Part shown: positions 30,589-40,376 of the stretch, in pieces
Layout: every line of letters begins with the position of its first letter
Position numbering within the stretch: position 1 is the stretch's first letter
From: Saccharomyces uvarum
Taxonomy: Eukaryota > Ascomycota > Saccharomycetes > Saccharomycetales > Saccharomycetaceae
DNA: 64,000 bases
Direction: 5' to 3'
Assembly: GCA_947243795.1 (NCBI GenBank)
Contig: OX365942.1
Span: 496,001-560,000 of the forward strand
Position numbers and translations under genes: made by a program
Notes under the pieces: model-generated
Seen by the model: the letters and a program-made list of their open reading frames with translations, nothing else
Databases searched by the model: none
Told to the model about the DNA's origin: nothing

Positions 30589-32346
30589 ATGGAGGAGGTT
30601 TTTAACTTTTATTTGCATTGCAAAACCATTCTCTTTCATAAAGGCCTTTCATTGAAACAATCCACTGTAGGTGACCCCAAAAGTGGATACGGTCTTTTCT
30701 TTGACCCTTCGAAGTTCAGTAACGAAGAACTAAACAATGAAACTGTGCAATTGCTACGAATCCCTAAACATTGCACATTTAATATCAACACACTACTGGC
30801 TGTTCTAGAAGATGAGGACGAATTTTCTTCACTAGAACAATTCCAAAGAACTAGCGGCAAAATCAAGACTATTCTTCGTGAAATAATGGCGTATCCCGGG
30901 TTTAGTAAGTTTCTGACAGAAACAAATCTGCTCATTCTTTACTTTATGATTTTCCAAACTATTCATGACAATTACGAGATTCCTGGTAGTATCGAGTATT
31001 ATTTGAATAATGTTTTGATGAGCATTGAAGTAGAAAGTGCCGTCGATCCGATTGAAAGCCTAGCTAAGGATTATGGCCATTACCCACAAATTTTTGGGCT
31101 CCAAGAAACATTAGGTTTATTCAAAGATCTGTTCCAAGAATATTTAGACGCAAGTGATATTAAACACCTTTATTCAGCGATAATTTCACGTTGCCTCGAG
31201 ATACCTGAAAAAACAGATACTGGAGATTACGAATTCAGTGTTCATTCTACTTTAGTTCCCATTCTAGATTTCTCCAATCACGATAATACACAAAATAATG
31301 CTTATTTTGATGTCGACCCTTCCAGTAACGATGTTTTACTTCTACTTAATACGGATGCGATTCGGGGAAAGAGTTCGAAGCCTATAGAGGTTTTCATTAG
31401 CTACATGCCCACAGAAGATTTATTGCCAATGCTAATCACATATGGATTCATCCCTGATTTCAAAGAAACTCCACAATTTTGGACCATATCGTTCGACAGA
31501 GAATTTTTAAGAGACTACACTGAGTTAGACCTGAATGCAAATCTGAGGCTATTTTATAAATGGCTCCGTATAAATCCAGTCATCTCATTAGTAAAATACA
31601 AGCATAATGACCAAATTCGGTGGTTCATTAATGATACCACACAAGAGTTCGGTTCGCTTTTGCTCCCATTCATCCCGCCTTTGGATAATGCAAAGATTGC
31701 ACGCTGGACGTATGATCACACCTGCCATTTGACGTTCACCAAGATGCATTGCTTGGTTAATCCTGAGACGAATGAACATGCAGCGTTGGTTGCAGAAAAC
31801 TACCATTCTCTCATCGAAGAAAGAGAACTGAACGGTGACGATTTTATTCATTTACCGCCGTTGGCATGGTCGTTGCGCTATAAAGATGCAGAAAGTGGTT
31901 GCCTAAGACAAAGACATATGAATTGTGATGAGGCAACTAGTATCCTTCAACAAGAACAAGAACAAGACAAAACCAAAACCAAGTTTCGGTTTGTTAGCTT
32001 CTTCCGGGACTTTTTAAAGTATAGGAAAGCGAGAATCACCAAGCCTACCAGTAATTCAAGTATTTCCCGGTTATTATTCGAGCAGGAGCAGGAGGTAATT
32101 AATGATCTAACAACAGCTATTGATAGCAACTCTACCATCTTTTTCAGCGATCTAAACACAGCGCTAAACACGGAACCTAACAAGTTTCCCCCTTTGAGGT
32201 TTCATAATGATCACACGGAGACCAACAAGAATAAAGATAAACTGGTGTCATATTTCGAGAACCCTGCTTCTTATAGTCCCGATAGCTTTACCGACTCCTT
32301 TCAAGACGAAATAAACCAATACGCTGTGTTCTTTCGAGACGGTTAG
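30589..32346 (+). CDS. CTM1: CTM1, cytochrome c lysine methyltransferase
   Basis: Trimethylates lysine 72 (yeast numbering) of cytochrome c in the cytosol. The product is 585 residues, equal to S. cerevisiae, starting MEEVFNFYLHCK. The frame is open for 46 codons further upstream with no ATG, so that part is left out. It belongs to the SETD3/RKM-like SET branch: the split SET domain includes GYGLFF near residue 34 and the catalytic ILDFSNHDN near 226-234, followed by a helical C-terminal domain. A Gln/Glu repeat (QQEQEQDKTK) occurs near residue 455. Confidence 0.95.
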   Translation: MEEVFNFYLHCKTILFHKGLSLKQSTVGDPKSGYGLFFDPSKFSNEELNNETVQLLRIPKHCTFNINTLLAVLEDEDEFSSLEQFQRTSGKIKTILREIMAYPGFSKFLTETNLLILYFMIFQTIHDNYEIPGSIEYYLNNVLMSIEVESAVDPIESLAKDYGHYPQIFGLQETLGLFKDLFQEYLDASDIKHLYSAIISRCLEIPEKTDTGDYEFSVHSTLVPILDFSNHDNTQNNAYFDVDPSSNDVLLLLNTDAIRGKSSKPIEVFISYMPTEDLLPMLITYGFIPDFKETPQFWTISFDREFLRDYTELDLNANLRLFYKWLRINPVISLVKYKHNDQIRWFINDTTQEFGSLLLPFIPPLDNAKIARWTYDHTCHLTFTKMHCLVNPETNEHAALVAENYHSLIEERELNGDDFIHLPPLAWSLRYKDAESGCLRQRHMNCDEATSILQQEQEQDKTKTKFRFVSFFRDFLKYRKARITKPTSNSSISRLLFEQEQEVINDLTTAIDSNSTIFFSDLNTALNTEPNKFPPLRFHNDHTETNKNKDKLVSYFENPASYSPDSFTDSFQDEINQYAVFFRDG

Positions 32347-32588
32347 ATATGCAAGCTAGATCATCTCTGCACAACGCTATCACAATCTTGTACATAAACA
32401 TTTGAGTCGTCCTTCCTCTTATTTGAAAGGGCTATATAAAAAATCCAGTCTCGTTTTGCTTTTTTCCACTCTATTTTTACGCGTTTAAGCTTAGTTTCGT
32501 TACAAGTAGAGAAGAATGGACCCCATAGTATCGATAATATCAGGTAGTGGAAAGAAGAGTGTAATCGTCGACTGCGTAACGGGTTATA

Positions 32589-33227
32589 ATGAAACATATT
32601 CTAGCGTTCGGAATCTGTCTGCTCTTTGCGCTTGTCCAAAGAGTGGAAGGTGTTCATTTTTACGCCAAATCCGGAGAAACTAAATGTTTTTATGAACATT
32701 TATCGAAGGGGAATTTATTGATTGGTGATTTGGATATATATGTAGAAAAGAATGGTGTATTTATGGAGGACCCGGAAGCAAGTTTGGCCATAACCGTAGA
32801 TGAAACATTCGATAACGATCACCGTGTCCTGAACCAGAAAAATTCACACACGGGTGATTTCACTTTCACAGCTTTAGACACAGGAGAGCATAGGATTTGC
32901 TTCACCCCGTCGTACAACAAGAAGTCCGCTCCACTAAGAGTGTTCATTGAACTAGAAATCGGTAACGTCGAGGCGCTTGATAGCAGAAGAAAAGACGACA
33001 TGAACTCACTCAAAGGGAGGGTGTTCCAGTTGACCCAAAGGCTATCTTCGATTCGCAAGGAACAAGACAATATCAGGGAAAAAGAGGCAGAGTTCAGGAA
33101 CCAGAGCGAGTCTGCCAACAGCAAGATAATGACGTGGTCTGTACTTCAGTTCTTCATGCTAGTGGCAGCCTGCGTCTTCCAGCTACGCTACCTCAAGAAC
33201 TTTTTTGTCAAACAAAAGGTTGTATAG
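32589..33227 (+). CDS. ERP5: ERP5, p24-family cargo receptor
   Basis: Type I membrane protein of the p24 family that cycles between ER and Golgi in COPII and COPI vesicles. The product is 212 residues, equal to S. cerevisiae. Signal peptide MKHILAFGICLLFALVQRVEG, then a GOLD domain with two cysteines (TKCFYE and RICFTP) that form the family disulfide, a lumenal coiled coil near 140-175, one membrane span (VLQFFMLVAACVFQL) near 182-200, and a short basic tail FVKQKVV. Start is the first ATG after an in-frame stop. Confidence 0.96.
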   Translation: MKHILAFGICLLFALVQRVEGVHFYAKSGETKCFYEHLSKGNLLIGDLDIYVEKNGVFMEDPEASLAITVDETFDNDHRVLNQKNSHTGDFTFTALDTGEHRICFTPSYNKKSAPLRVFIELEIGNVEALDSRRKDDMNSLKGRVFQLTQRLSSIRKEQDNIREKEAEFRNQSESANSKIMTWSVLQFFMLVAACVFQLRYLKNFFVKQKVV

Positions 33228-33398
33228 CACAGTAATTATATACTGATATGACATATATAGCTTAAATAAAATCGCTCGTTACGGGGCGGTGCGATGAGCT
33301 TTCCGATGATAAAATATTTTATTAGTGCCTAATGAACTGCGAACTGCTAACGATAAAAGTATCTGCCATAGATAGACAACCACATAGGATCCATAACG

Positions 33399-34721
33399 AT
33401 GAATGAACACCAGCAGGGAAGTACAGCATCTGAGCTGGAAACGCTAAGGTTGGAAAATGCCAAATTAAGGGATCAACTGGCTAGGATGCAAGACAATAAG
33501 AAGGATTACCCACTATCTTTGGAGGAATACCAACGCTATGGGAGGCAAATGATTGTCGAGGAAACAGGCGGTGTCGCGGGCCAAGTCAAAATAAAGAACA
33601 CCAAGGTCTTGGTTGTTGGCGCCGGTGGTCTGGGATGTCCCGCCTTGCCGTATTTGGCAGGCGCTGGTGTGGGTCAGATCGGTATAGTGGATAACGACGT
33701 AGTGGAAACTTCCAATTTGCACAGACAAGTTCTTCACGATTCTAGCAGAGTAGGCATGTTGAAATGCGAGTCGGCCAGGCAATCGATTACGAAACTGAAT
33801 CCACACGTCAACGTTGTTACTTATCCCGTTAGACTGAACTCAACTAATGCATTTGAGATATTTGAAGGTTATGACTATGTATTAGACTGTACTGATTCTC
33901 CCCTGACCAGGTACTTGGTCTCTGATGTAGCTGTTAACCTGGGAATAACTGTAGTGTCTGCATCTGGTTTAGGAACAGAAGGTCAGCTGACCATCTTGAA
34001 CTTTAACAATATGGGGCCATGCTATAGATGTTTCTATCCAACTCCTCCACCACCAAATGCAGTGACTTCATGTCAAGAAGGTGGTGTGATAGGTCCATGC
34101 ATCGGATTAGTCGGCACGATGATGGCCGTCGAGACTCTAAAACTCATCCTAGGCGTCTATACCAAGGAGAATTTCAAGCCTTTCTTGATGCTATATTCGG
34201 GCTTCCCACAACAAAGTCTGCGTAATTTTAAAATGAGAGGCAGACAAGACAGTTGCTTGTGCTGTGGCAAGAACCGAACCATAACAAAAGAGACCATTGA
34301 AAAGGGCGAGATTAATTATGAAATATTTTGTGGCTCGCGGAACTATAACGTTTGTCAGCCTGATGAAAGACTAAGTGTAGAAGCTTTTCAAGATTTATAC
34401 AAGGACAATGACCGTAAAACGAGCCATATCCTAATGGATGTTAGACCATCCCATCACTATGAAATATCTCATTTTCCTGAGGCAATCAATCTTCCAGTCA
34501 AAAAGTTGAGAGACATGAACGGTGATATCAAGAAACTACAGGAAGTGCTTCCCACTGTAGGAAAAGACAGCAATATAGTGGTTCTCTGCCGTCATGGGAA
34601 TGACTCTCAAATAGCGACAAGATTGTTGAAGGACGAATTTGAACTCTCCAACGTAAGAGACGTGAGAGGTGGTTACTTCAAATACATTGACGATATAGAT
34701 CAAAACATTCCTAAATATTAG
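33399..34721 (+). CDS. UBA4: UBA4, E1-like activator of Urm1
   Basis: Adenylates and thiocarboxylates the ubiquitin-like sulfur carrier Urm1 for tRNA 2-thiolation and protein urmylation (MOCS3 family). The product is 440 residues, equal to S. cerevisiae. ThiF-type domain: nucleotide loop VVGAGGLGCP (72-81), crossover-loop cysteine C225 (TSCQEGG), and zinc cysteines CYRC and CLCC. The C-terminal rhodanese domain (about 330-440) carries the active cysteine C397 in LCRHGNDSQ. Both catalytic cysteines are intact. Confidence 0.97.
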   Translation: MNEHQQGSTASELETLRLENAKLRDQLARMQDNKKDYPLSLEEYQRYGRQMIVEETGGVAGQVKIKNTKVLVVGAGGLGCPALPYLAGAGVGQIGIVDNDVVETSNLHRQVLHDSSRVGMLKCESARQSITKLNPHVNVVTYPVRLNSTNAFEIFEGYDYVLDCTDSPLTRYLVSDVAVNLGITVVSASGLGTEGQLTILNFNNMGPCYRCFYPTPPPPNAVTSCQEGGVIGPCIGLVGTMMAVETLKLILGVYTKENFKPFLMLYSGFPQQSLRNFKMRGRQDSCLCCGKNRTITKETIEKGEINYEIFCGSRNYNVCQPDERLSVEAFQDLYKDNDRKTSHILMDVRPSHHYEISHFPEAINLPVKKLRDMNGDIKKLQEVLPTVGKDSNIVVLCRHGNDSQIATRLLKDEFELSNVRDVRGGYFKYIDDIDQNIPKY

Positions 34722-34816
34722 TCTGCGTTCACATATTTACAAGTGTGTATATAGCTTTTTATTTTTTCTGGTCTAAAAATTCATAAAAGTGAAAAACTTA
34801 CAAACGTATACAGTGT

Positions 34817-35953
34817 TCAAGCAGCATCTTGCAACTCCTTCAATGTCGAAGCCAAATCCCTGATTAAATCATCAGCTGACTCACATCCTACAGACACTCT
34901 TATTAAAGTCTGATCGATATATGGGTCTGTCATTGCTCTCCATTCAACAAGGGACTCAATGCCACCTAACGAGGTCGCATGGTGGAAGTATTTCAACTTG
35001 AGGGGGAATATTTTACACTGCTCCTTGGTATGTAGAGTAATGGCGAAAACAGGACCATATCCACCCACTAGTTGCTTTTTAACAAATTCCTCGGTCTGTA
35101 AAGATGAGTGATAAATTGTTTTCAGTACTTTATCAAATTCAGACTGATGATCAGACAAGAATTTAACTATTTTGGTGGCATTTTCGGATTGCTTGTTTAT
35201 TCTCAATTCGTAAGTCCTGAGTGACCGCAATAGCATGAAACTCTCTAAATTTGCAACATTGGTACCCAAATAAATCCTATCGTCTTTTAGGCGCCGAGAA
35301 ACGGCTTCATCTTTGACTACGAGAACACCACTCAATAAATCAGAGTGACCACCAAAGTACTTAGTAGCGGAATACAGGATGATATCCGCCCCAAAATTCC
35401 ATGCGTACTGCAATGGTGGAGATGCAAACGTGGAGTCCACTATTAGTAGGGCACCCTTTGCATGAGCTCTACGAGCAAAACTTTCAATATCGCAAGACGT
35501 ACCGTATGGGTTTACAGGCGACTCCAGATGAACAATGTCACCTTCAGCAGCGTATTCTTCAATATCTTCTAGTGGATATTGCTTGATGTCATAATTACGG
35601 GTCAAGATGTTGGCAATTGCTCGAACACCATGGTAGCTTTGGCCTATGAAGATCTTTTTGGGATTGTAATGAACCATCGCCGCGAAAAACGAAGCTAATC
35701 CAGAGGAATAAACAACAGCATACCCATCGAGGATGTCTGAAAAGACACTTTCTAATCTGGTGCTGTTTGGATGTGCCAGACGAGAATAAACGGGTCTCTT
35801 TTCCATAAAGTCTAGGTTTTCACGCTCTGTCCATGGAATCAAATCGTCGTCATCGTAACGGAATGTTGTAGAGACATTAATTGGGGGCGCAACGTCAGTA
35901 ACTCTATTGTCTTTATCATCGGCATGAATCAAAGCTGTTGACAAATCAACCAT
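34817..35953 (-). CDS. YHR112C: YHR112C, PLP enzyme of the cystathionine gamma-synthase family
   Basis: Cys/Met-metabolism PLP enzyme; substrate not established for the yeast protein as far as I know. The product is 378 residues, equal to S. cerevisiae. Fold-type I features: the PLP-stacking tyrosine region ([16 protein letters not shown]), YSSGLAS phosphate-binding loop near 82-88, D173 in IVDSTFA that contacts the pyridine nitrogen, and the Schiff-base lysine K198 in [11 protein letters not shown]. All expected catalytic residues are present, so it should be active. Its upstream region carries an exact Cbf1/Met4/Met28 composite element, which suggests sulfur-pathway control. Convergent with UBA4; divergent from APE4. 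Confidence 0.93.
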   Translation of the reverse strand: MVDLSTALIHADDKDNRVTDVAPPINVSTTFRYDDDDLIPWTERENLDFMEKRPVYSRLAHPNSTRLESVFSDILDGYAVVYSSGLASFFAAMVHYNPKKIFIGQSYHGVRAIANILTRNYDIKQYPLEDIEEYAAEGDIVHLESPVNPYGTSCDIESFARRAHAKGALLIVDSTFASPPLQYAWNFGADIILYSATKYFGGHSDLLSGVLVVKDEAVSRRLKDDRIYLGTNVANLESFMLLRSLRTYELRINKQSENATKIVKFLSDHQSEFDKVLKTIYHSSLQTEEFVKKQLVGGYGPVFAITLHTKEQCKIFPLKLKYFHHATSLGGIESLVEWRAMTDPYIDQTLIRVSVGCESADDLIRDLASTLKELQDAA

Positions 35954-36607
35954 TTTCCTTCTAACGTATAAGTCTTGCTCTTAAGATCCTGTGTTCCAAT
36001 TCCCCGAGATATCTGCAAGCTTTAAGAGGTTCTGGACGTGTATATATGCTTATATACCGGGTGTTGCATGAATCCATCAAGTGATCGCATTTGAAGTTAA
36101 GCACCTCGAAAAAACAAAGAACCACAGTTTCCCTTTCAAGAAAAGTTTGGACGATACTCTCTAAGTTGTCTGTGGATGATAAAACCCTTCAATCGAGCAT
36201 ATTCGAGGCACTGAAAGTACATGTTCTACGCTTTACTAATACAGCAACATGTATTTTGCTTTCATCTACAATATAGACGTGGGTGACACTGGCATGCACC
36301 ATACAATAACACGTGGCACATTCACCAGGGTGTAAGGCATCGGGTTTGCGTTCCTATTGAGCCAAAATTTTACCCAATGAGCCAACTACCTAATCCAGAT
36401 GCTTTCTGGCTCACAAGACACCAGTGCACTGCTTACAAACTCCTATTTCTCCTTATCAGCCTAGTCTTATCTGATAATCGTATCGCCATTGAAAAATTAC
36501 ACGCGCTCTTGTGGGAAAAAGGGCCTTTTTTCGTTTATTGCTAGAAAGAAAAGAACTCAATTGTATCGAGTAAATGAACAAAGCCAGGGCAAGGTATCTG
36601 CCTTTCT
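35954..36607. other. YHR112C-APE4 divergent intergenic region
   Basis: A 654-bp shared promoter. On the YHR112C side two TATATA-like boxes lie at about 36041-36056, roughly 90 bp upstream of its ATG. A composite CACGTG element is annotated separately. No frame with an ATG start resembles a gene and no tRNA or snoRNA features were seen. Confidence 0.65.
36303..36315 (+). promoter_or_regulatory. RYAAT-NN-CACGTG element (Cbf1-Met4-Met28)
   Basis: ACAATAACACGTG fits the composite motif RYAATNNCACGTG, at which Met28/Met4 recognise the RYAAT part beside a Cbf1 E-box. It lies 350 bp upstream of YHR112C and 293 bp upstream of APE4. YHR112C, a sulfur amino acid type enzyme, is the likelier target. 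Confidence 0.6.
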
Positions 36608-38080
36608 ATGTTCAGGATACAATTGAGAACTATGTCAAGCAAAACAGCTAAAAGTGACTACCCAAAGGAGTTTGTTAATTTCTTGAACAGCTCGCACTCC
36701 CCCTACCATGCCGTCTATAATATCAAAGAGCATTTGGTGTCTAAGGGGTTTAAAGAGTTGAGCGAACGTGAATCGTGGGCCGATGAAGTCACACTCAAAG
36801 GCAAGTACTTTGTAACGAGAAACAGTTCTTCCATTATTGCTTTTGCTGTTGGTGGGAAATGGAAACCCGGCAACCCCATAGCCATCACGGGTGCTCACAC
36901 TGATTCTCCCGTATTAAGGATCAAACCTATCTCAAAAAGGGTCAGTGAGAAGTATCTGCAAGTGGGAGTGGAATGTTATGGTGGGGCCATCTGGCATTCG
37001 TGGTTTGATAAGGATCTGGGCGTCGCTGGCAGAGTATTCGTAAAGGACGTCAAAACTGGCAAGTCCGTTGCTAGGTTGGTAGATCTAAACAAACCATTGC
37101 TGAAAATCCCTACTTTGGCTATCCATTTGGATAGAGATGTAAACCAGAAATTTGAATTTAACAGGGAATCTCAATTACTACCAATAGGTGGCCTACAAAG
37201 GGACAAGACTGAAGCATCCCCTGCAAAAGAGACTGATGAGACTGGTTTCTCCTCTATCAAAACAATAGTGGAAAGACACCATGAAGAACTATTGGAGCTA
37301 GTTGCCAAGGAACTGGCCATTGATGCGATTGAAGATATCGAAGACTTCGAATTGATTCTTTACGATCATAACGCGTCCACCCTCGGTGGCTTCCACGACG
37401 AATTTGTCTTCTCAGGGAGACTGGATAATTTGACTTCTTGCTTTACATCAATGCATGGTTTGACGTTGGCAGCCGACACAGAAATCGATCAAGAACCAGG
37501 TATTCGGTTGATGGCGTGCTTTGATCATGAGGAGATTGGTTCGTCCTCTGCTCAAGGGGCAGATTCCAATTTCTTGCCTAACGTTTTGGAAAGATTGACC
37601 ATTTTGAAAGGGGATGGTTCTGATGCATCTAAGCCATTGTCCAACTCATCGATTTTGGAAACCTCTTCAAAATCGTTCTTCCTATCTTCTGACGTTGCTC
37701 ACGCAATTCATCCAAATTATGCAAGCAAATACGAAGGCCAACACAAACCACTATTGGGCAGTGGTCCTGTCATTAAGATAAATGCAAATCAGCGTTACAT
37801 GACCAATTCACCTGGCCTAGTCCTGGTGAAAAGGCTAGCAGACGCCGCTAAAGTTCCTTTGCAGTTGTTTGTCGTTGCAAACGACTCCCCATGTGGTTCC
37901 ACTATCGGTCCTATCTTAGCGTCCAAGACAGGTATCAGGACTTTGGATTTAGGTAATCCCTTGTTAAGTATGCATTCCATCAGAGAAACCGCTGGTTCTG
38001 CCGATTTGGAATACCAAATCAAATTATTTAAAGAGTTCTTCGAACGCTATTCTTCCATAGAATCTGAAATCGTTGTATAA
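36608..38080 (+). CDS. APE4: APE4, aspartyl aminopeptidase (M18)
   Basis: Dodecameric zinc aminopeptidase that removes N-terminal Asp and Glu; cytosolic, and carried to the vacuole by the Cvt/autophagy route under starvation. The product is 490 residues, equal to S. cerevisiae. M18 metal and catalytic segments are visible: GAHTDSP (near residue 97), FSGRLDNL (near 275), DHEEIGSSS (near 308), and the late MHSIRE histidine (near 456). Start MFRIQLRTMSSKTAKSDYP; M9 would also remove a short basic leader, and I keep the upstream ATG because it matches the annotated length. Confidence 0.96.
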   Translation: MFRIQLRTMSSKTAKSDYPKEFVNFLNSSHSPYHAVYNIKEHLVSKGFKELSERESWADEVTLKGKYFVTRNSSSIIAFAVGGKWKPGNPIAITGAHTDSPVLRIKPISKRVSEKYLQVGVECYGGAIWHSWFDKDLGVAGRVFVKDVKTGKSVARLVDLNKPLLKIPTLAIHLDRDVNQKFEFNRESQLLPIGGLQRDKTEASPAKETDETGFSSIKTIVERHHEELLELVAKELAIDAIEDIEDFELILYDHNASTLGGFHDEFVFSGRLDNLTSCFTSMHGLTLAADTEIDQEPGIRLMACFDHEEIGSSSAQGADSNFLPNVLERLTILKGDGSDASKPLSNSSILETSSKSFFLSSDVAHAIHPNYASKYEGQHKPLLGSGPVIKINANQRYMTNSPGLVLVKRLADAAKVPLQLFVVANDSPCGSTIGPILASKTGIRTLDLGNPLLSMHSIRETAGSADLEYQIKLFKEFFERYSSIESEIVV

Positions 38081-38130
38081 GCTGCTCTTTTAGATGTTGT
38101 AACCCGATATATATGTCTTTCTTTTGTTGT

Positions 38131-38151
38131 GTATATATATATATATATATA
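38131..38151. repeat. (TA)n microsatellite
   Basis: An alternating TA run of about 20 bp just after the APE4 stop; a plausible 3'-end efficiency element and a length-variable site. Confidence 0.8.
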
Positions 38152-38360
38152 TTGCAATTTAATCTTGTGATCTACATGAAATTTCGCGGGGCCTGAAAAG
38201 AAAAAAATGAAAAGTTTCAGAAATCAAGTGCTTAAGAAAGGGAAAGGAACGAGTTCAGGGTCCGAACATATAATTGAGAAAGAGAGCAGTTTACTAATCA
38301 ATTTTGCATGTGTAAAAAGCTGCCTTTAAATATCAATAATTGAATTAGACGAAATAAAAA

Positions 38361-40265
38361 ATGAGCGCAGCTTTATCTATTGGTAATGAAGTTAAAGATG
38401 CGTTTAAGGAAACCCATAAATGGGTTCAAAATAATTTGAAATGGTTAAAGGATATTGAGCAGTTCTATCGAGAAAGGGCTAAATTAGAAAAAGAGTATAG
38501 TGAAAGATTATCTCGCTTATCAGCCGACTACTTCAATAAGAAATCTTCAACTTCGGTCCCTATCTCTGTGGGTGATACACCTGCCACCACACCAGGGTCC
38601 GTTGAAGCTGCCGGTGTGGTTGCATGGAATGAAATTCTATCCCAAACCGATATGATTTCTAAGGATCATGATCAGTTATCTTCGGATTTTGAAAACCATT
38701 TAGCAAATCAATTGAGTGGGTTGTTCACTAAGCTTGATATGACTTTAAGCAAGATTGCTGGTTTTAACGATGATATGGTGAACAAAAAGGATAACATTTA
38801 CCATGAATTGGAAAAGGCCAAGAAGGACTATGACGAGTCTTGTTCCACTATGGAAATGGCAAGAAACAGATGTACTAAAGCTTCTAATGATAGAAATAAA
38901 AAAAAGCTAAATGAAAAAGAAGTGGAAATGAATAAGTGTAAAAACGAATACTTGATTAAGATCAATCAGACAAATAGGACCAAGGATAAGTATTATTTTC
39001 AAGATGTTCCTGAAGTGCTAGATCTTCTACAGGACGTGAATGAAGCAAAGACCCTTTTCTTAAATGATCTGTGGCTGAAGGCGTCTTCTGTCGAAAAGGA
39101 TTTGGGCACAAGAGTTAACAAAAGGTTACAGACTGCAGATTCTGTAGTGAAGCAGAATAAACCCTCTCTAAATACAGCTATTTTCATCAAGCATAATTTG
39201 AGAAGTTGGAAAGAGCCACAAGACTTTACGTATAAACCATCACCAGTCTGGCACGACGATGATAAATTTGCAGTCCCATCCACATTGGAGGTTGAAGATT
39301 TGAGAATAAAGTTGGCAAAAGCAGAGAATGACTACAATCTATTGCAAGACAAGACTCAAAATGAGATGTCTAGACTTTCCACCTTAAACAAAATAAAACA
39401 TGAGATGAAAACTAACGAAGATGCCGTCAATGCCACTAAGTTTTACGACACTTTAAAGAACTATTTAACCGTTATTTCTCCGTTTACTTCACACGAGACT
39501 TTGAAACTGCAAGCCGAAGTGCAGATTGAAAGTATTCAAAACAATGTTCCTGAGGAATACGATTTATCCACGGATAATATTGATCTATCAAAGATGAAGA
39601 AAAAATCCGGGATATTCAGTAAGCTTAAGCATAACATCCTGAACGTTGATTCGAGGCCTTCGAGTGGCGGGAATTCTACGAGTGGCAACGGAGGACCTCT
39701 ACATATAACTAATCTTTTCAATACATCGAGAAGAACAAGGCTAGGTGCTACGTCCAGTAAAGCTGGCGAAGATGGAGAAAACGCTTCCATCTACACTAGC
39801 GAGACCAGCACAACTACAAAAACCACTCACACTTCCAATGAAGACAGTGGGAACAAAGTATTGTATGCATATTCAAAGCAAGATGATGATGAAATCAGTA
39901 TTTCGCCTGGTGACAAAATTTCATTAGTGGCACGGGATTCAGGTTCCGGATGGACTAAGATAAATAACGACAGCACTGGTGAAATGGGGCTCGTACCCAC
40001 TACATATGTTCGCATTTCTAATGCGGATGGGGGAGACGCGGCAAATGGCAGGGGCCCTGCTCCAGAAGTGCCACCACCAAGAAGAACCGCGCTGCCCGTC
40101 AGGACATTGGAGACCGCGTATGCGTATGAGGCAAATGGTGACGATGAGATGTCGATTGATGTGGGGGACGTCATAACCGTCATTAGAGGCGATGATGGCA
40201 GTGGGTGGACGTATGGTGAGTGTGATGGTCTGAAGGGTTTATTTCCAACCAGTTATTGTAAATAG
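38361..40265 (+). CDS. BZZ1: BZZ1, F-BAR and SH3 endocytic protein
   Basis: Membrane-bending syndapin/Toca-like protein that recruits and activates Las17 (WASP) at actin patches. The product is 634 residues (633 in S. cerevisiae). The F-BAR/FCH domain occupies about residues 5-275 (IEQFYRERAKLEKEYSERL), a second coiled coil about 310-370, a Ser/Thr/Gly linker, then two SH3 domains at about 493-553 (VLYAYSKQDDDEISISPGD) and 577-634 (AYAYEANGDDEMSIDVGD). The Pro-rich EVPPPRRTALP lies between them. An (GAAT)n run follows the stop. Convergent with DMA1. Confidence 0.97.
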   Translation: MSAALSIGNEVKDAFKETHKWVQNNLKWLKDIEQFYRERAKLEKEYSERLSRLSADYFNKKSSTSVPISVGDTPATTPGSVEAAGVVAWNEILSQTDMISKDHDQLSSDFENHLANQLSGLFTKLDMTLSKIAGFNDDMVNKKDNIYHELEKAKKDYDESCSTMEMARNRCTKASNDRNKKKLNEKEVEMNKCKNEYLIKINQTNRTKDKYYFQDVPEVLDLLQDVNEAKTLFLNDLWLKASSVEKDLGTRVNKRLQTADSVVKQNKPSLNTAIFIKHNLRSWKEPQDFTYKPSPVWHDDDKFAVPSTLEVEDLRIKLAKAENDYNLLQDKTQNEMSRLSTLNKIKHEMKTNEDAVNATKFYDTLKNYLTVISPFTSHETLKLQAEVQIESIQNNVPEEYDLSTDNIDLSKMKKKSGIFSKLKHNILNVDSRPSSGGNSTSGNGGPLHITNLFNTSRRTRLGATSSKAGEDGENASIYTSETSTTTKTTHTSNEDSGNKVLYAYSKQDDDEISISPGDKISLVARDSGSGWTKINNDSTGEMGLVPTTYVRISNADGGDAANGRGPAPEVPPPRRTALPVRTLETAYAYEANGDDEMSIDVGDVITVIRGDDGSGWTYGECDGLKGLFPTSYCK

Positions 40266-40284
40266 ACGAATGAATGAATGAACG

Positions 40285-40295
40285 TTTTATATTTT
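40285..40295 (+). other. ARS consensus core match
   Basis: TTTTATATTTT matches WTTTAYRTTTW at 11 of 11, in the 111-bp gap between convergent BZZ1 and DMA1. The all-A/T sequence is expected often by chance and may simply be a 3'-end signal. Confidence 0.25.
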
Positions 40296-40376
40296 TTTGT
40301 CCACACATTTAGAAAAGGTACAATTCTATATTATATATATGTATTTATTTATATATAAGAACGAGTTTTTATGTGA

